In this document: one piece after another, positions 61,855-64,000 of the stretch
How positions within the stretch are numbered: the stretch's first letter is position 1
How the letters are laid out: the number at the start of each line of letters is the position of its first letter
NCBI RefSeq assembly: GCF_001904655.1
Contig: NZ_MRCC01000009.1
Location: forward strand, 124,001-188,000
DNA from: Chroogloeocystis siderophila 5.2 s.c.1
GTDB taxonomy: Bacteria > Cyanobacteriota > Cyanobacteriia > Cyanobacteriales > Chroococcidiopsidaceae
Length of the DNA stretch: 64,000 nucleotides
Direction of reading: 5' to 3'
Translations under genes and position numbers: made by a program
The notes under the pieces: generated by a model
What the model was told of the DNA's origin: nothing
Databases searched by the model: none
What the model saw: the letters and a program-made list of their open reading frames with translations, nothing else

Positions 61855-62061
61855 CGTTAATTGCATCAACTCATCGCTTAACCCCGCTTGGCGTTCAAAT
61901 ACATTCTTAAATAATTGCCGTAAAAACGGCTGAACTTCGGGTAATTGTTGCCAAGCCGATTCCCGAAAAAAGGTTTCTTTCGTTCTTTTTCGTTTGTTTC
62001 TAACGAATTTAAATACTCTTGCTGTAAACAGTGCATAAGCAATAGTCTGAGCATAGTATAT
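61855..62061 (-). pseudogene. Fragment of type ISP / adenine-methylase restriction gene
   Basis: Between a stop at 62062 and the end of the GMC gene the minus strand is open in one frame and reads YYAQTIAYALFTARVF, then AWQQLPEVQPFLRQLF and LSDELMQL. These blocks resemble the N-terminal part of large restriction-modification enzymes, with YAQTIAYGLFAAR and NPFLRRLFE patterns. Only about 65 residues survive, with no start codon and no methylase or helicase motifs. It is a decayed piece of a larger gene. Confidence 0.5.
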
Positions 62062-62071
62062 CTACAAAGCT

Positions 62072-62441
62072 CTAATTTTTGTTATCTGCGGTCAGTTGTA
62101 GTGTAAGCAGTAGTTCTGTTGTAGAACTTTTTAGCAGTTTATGCAAATCTTCATCTGTCTTTTCAGCTACATAAACTTGAGTCATTGCTTGTTTGATCTG
62201 TCGCGCGGCTTCTATATGGCGGTTAGCGATTTCTTCTGCGATATCAGCAGTCAATATCTTTTCTATGATTGCTAAGATTTTGTTGCAAAGCCACAATTTG
62301 TATTGCTAACGGTGAAGGTTGATATTGAATAGTAGGAAACATCCAATTAGCAAATTGCGATTGTGTCTGCCTTAACTTTAAAGCCAGTTCGCGCATCATG
62401 CCAATACATAGTTGATTTACAATTAATGTCTTGAATAGCAT
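62072..62441 (-). pseudogene. Frameshifted ORF of unknown origin
   Basis: Two overlapping minus-strand frames, 62441-62244 and 62296-62072, together look like one broken coding region. The first ends in PSPLAIQIVALQQNL, and the second continues EKILTADIAEEIANRHIEAA and KSSTTELLLTLQLT. The shift lies somewhere in 62244-62296. I do not recognise a family. It borders the restriction-gene fragment at 61855 and may be part of the same decayed locus. Confidence 0.3.
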
Positions 62442-62751
62442 CTTCTTGCACCTGAAAACACAAGATTTGATATAGCAAATGACCTCAGTATAGCCACGGA
62501 GAGGTGTAAAAACTAGAAGAATTGCACAGGGATCGTGAAACCTTTAAAATATCACCGAGGTAAAAGTAAAAAATCTGCTGAAAGTGAGTCGGTAGTGAAT
62601 AGAAAATTATCAATTGTTAATTTTTTAGTGCTGTGCCAAGTAATGAATAACTCTGTACTTGGTTTAAAGCACGCAAAATAAAAGTTTTGCGCGAAAGACA
62701 AAATTCAAACCTCAACAAATACGGGTAAGATACCCCTTACTCAAAACTCAA
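62442..62751. other. Intergenic gap before the EamA transporter gene
   Basis: The 310 bp hold no ORF or RNA gene that I can see. The stretch is AT-rich and should contain the promoter of the transporter gene at 62752. Confidence 0.5.
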
Positions 62752-63660
62752 ATGTCATTTTTATCTTTAGACTTGAGCTTAACAGGTGAATTAGCCGCTT
62801 TATCTGCTGCTTGCTTGTGGGCGGTGGCTTCAGTTATCTATAGTCGCGTTGGACAAACGATTCATCCTCTCGAACTCAACTTGTTCAAAGGTGCGATCGC
62901 AGTTGTTCTTTTGCTATTCACTATATTCATTAGTGGCGATGTTCTCCCTCCATTGGCATTTAACGATTATTTATTCTTCATACTAAGTGGAATGCTGGGC
63001 ATCGGTTTAGGCGATTCTGCGTTCCTGACTGCCTTAAAATACCTCGGTGCGCGGCGAACCTTGCTCATGGAAACCTTAGCACCGCCAATGACTGCAATTT
63101 TGGCGTTGCTCTTTCTTCAAGAACAGTTGAGTTTTGCTGCTTGGTGTGGTATTATACTCACTATTGTGGGAATAGCGTGGGTATTAAGCGAAAGAACTCC
63201 TAATATTGGCACGCACCACCCAACTCATTTACTACGCGGTATCAGTTTCGGCATTTTAGCCGCGATCGCTTTAGCAACAGGTGCAGTACTTTCTCGCGCT
63301 GTGTTTGCCACAACAACTGTTAGCTCATTGTGGGCGGCACTTTTGCGCTTGAGTGGTGGTTTATGCATACTCATACCATGGGTAGCGCTGAAAACACGTA
63401 GTTCTGGGCTAAAATTGCCCTCACGACGCGCGATCGCTGCAATTTTCATCGCATCTTTTACCGGAACTTATCTCGGAATTTGGCTGCAACAAACTGCTAT
63501 TAAATTGACAGCGGCAGGAATTGCGCTAACACTGACTAATACAAGTCCTTTATTTGTCTTACCACTTGCAGCAGCGATGGGCGAACGAATTAGCTTCCGA
63601 GCGATCGCCGGTGTAGCAATTGCGATCGCGGGAATTGCTGTCTTATTTTATTTGCAATAG
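62752..63660 (+). CDS. EamA/DMT-family transporter
   Basis: The 302-aa membrane protein has ten predicted helices in two five-helix EamA repeats (about 13-145 and 160-300). Typical segments are GELAALSAACLWAVASVIYS and RRTLLMETLAPPMTAILALL in the first, and TNTSPLFVLPLAAAMGERIS in the second. The family exports metabolites or takes up amino acids, and the substrate cannot be inferred. It stands alone after decayed DNA. Confidence 0.9.
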   Translation: MSFLSLDLSLTGELAALSAACLWAVASVIYSRVGQTIHPLELNLFKGAIAVVLLLFTIFISGDVLPPLAFNDYLFFILSGMLGIGLGDSAFLTALKYLGARRTLLMETLAPPMTAILALLFLQEQLSFAAWCGIILTIVGIAWVLSERTPNIGTHHPTHLLRGISFGILAAIALATGAVLSRAVFATTTVSSLWAALLRLSGGLCILIPWVALKTRSSGLKLPSRRAIAAIFIASFTGTYLGIWLQQTAIKLTAAGIALTLTNTSPLFVLPLAAAMGERISFRAIAGVAIAIAGIAVLFYLQ

Positions 63661-64000
63661 CTGAGTGCATGACTTAGCGGTTAGTTACTACTGACTAGTC
63701 ACTAGCCACCATTTTGCCACCATTTTTATCATCACTCAGCAACGGATTGCAAATCATGGGAAGTGGATACAGTTTGCGGAACCGCGAATAAATTCGCGAT
63801 GCTATCAAGCAAATTTCCTCAAAAATAACGATGTTTTAAGGTTCATGAGGATTTTCTTATCATTTTTACGCTTTACTTACAAAAGCGCTTGATTTACCAA
63901 TTTTCTTCAAAGATTTCGTTAAAGATATGGCATTTTAAGAAGAATTACTTAGGCTAAACAACGTAAGTATTTTTTCTAAAAATATGTTTTTGATAAATCA
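63661..64000. other. Terminal gap
   Basis: No gene is visible in the last 340 bp. A 10-bp palindrome TGACTAGTCA (63692-63701) sits in a stretch of short repeats ending with CACTAGCCACC. The remainder is AT-rich. Confidence 0.45.

Noticed and set aside
1-64000. tRNA, rRNA, insertion sequence or prophage genes
   Set aside because: None was seen by eye: no cloverleaf-like CCA-proximal segments, no transposase motifs and no phage structural genes among the translated frames.

Overview
The window is chromosomal DNA of a cyanobacterium. The palindrome GCGATCGC (HIP1) recurs throughout. Cyanobacterial signature genes include CP12, a DevBCA exporter, a DUF1400 hydrolase, a CuA-less alternative terminal oxidase and a pentapeptide-repeat protein. 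Several gaps hold the short tandem heptamers typical of cyanobacteria. The gene content suggests an exopolysaccharide-rich unicellular or colonial lineage (Chroococcidiopsis or Gloeocapsopsis type), but this placement is an inference.

Layout. (1) 1-18140, almost all minus strand: a membrane protein, a priming sugar transferase, then a tailoring-enzyme cassette (cytochrome P450, three O-methyltransferase homologues, an ABM-type monooxygenase and a stand-alone type ISP C-terminal domain). Next come DevBCA, a ferric-reductase-like flavocytochrome with a newly noticed 45-aa membrane protein, a repeat protein, a GH5 glycosidase and two tandem glycosyltransferases whose first 371 bp are almost identical. 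(2) 18141-23118: a YjdF-family gene behind two perfect palindromes, a pentapeptide-repeat pseudogene, a TPR protein and an HTH-NACHT STAND ATPase. (3) 24149-35465, plus strand: a methylenetetrahydrofolate reductase homologue and a compact type II polyketide synthase locus. This locus encodes KS-alpha, KS-beta, ACP, AcpS, an aryl-CoA ligase, a cupin, a CMD-family protein, a PF04199 cyclase, an SRPBCC aromatase/cyclase, salicylate synthase and an alpha/beta hydrolase. A ketopantoate-reductase homologue follows. (4) 35670-44291, plus: a Wzx/Wzy-type exopolysaccharide operon. (5) 44299-51395, minus: 2TM protein, creatininase family, 2'-5' RNA ligase family, an rtcA remnant, an FAD oxidoreductase, an NMT1-type ABC importer and a TPR protein. 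(6) 51724-55391, minus: a small membrane protein, two alpha/beta hydrolases and CP12. (7) 55802-61852, plus: two DUF2231 proteins, an ARTO-type terminal oxidase and a GMC oxidoreductase. (8) 61855-64000: decayed DNA including a restriction-modification fragment, then an EamA transporter.

The most interesting system is the type II PKS locus. Its parts imply salicylate made from chorismate, activated by the aryl-CoA ligase, used as starter by KS-alpha/KS-beta on a dedicated ACP, folded by up to three cyclase types and released by the hydrolase. The cassette at 1860-7527 carries the enzyme classes that usually decorate aromatic polyketides, and the DevBCA exporter lies beside it. That the two loci serve one pathway is a hypothesis. 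Decayed genes (pentapeptide protein, rtcA, type ISP fragments) mark the boundaries between blocks and suggest repeated insertion and loss.
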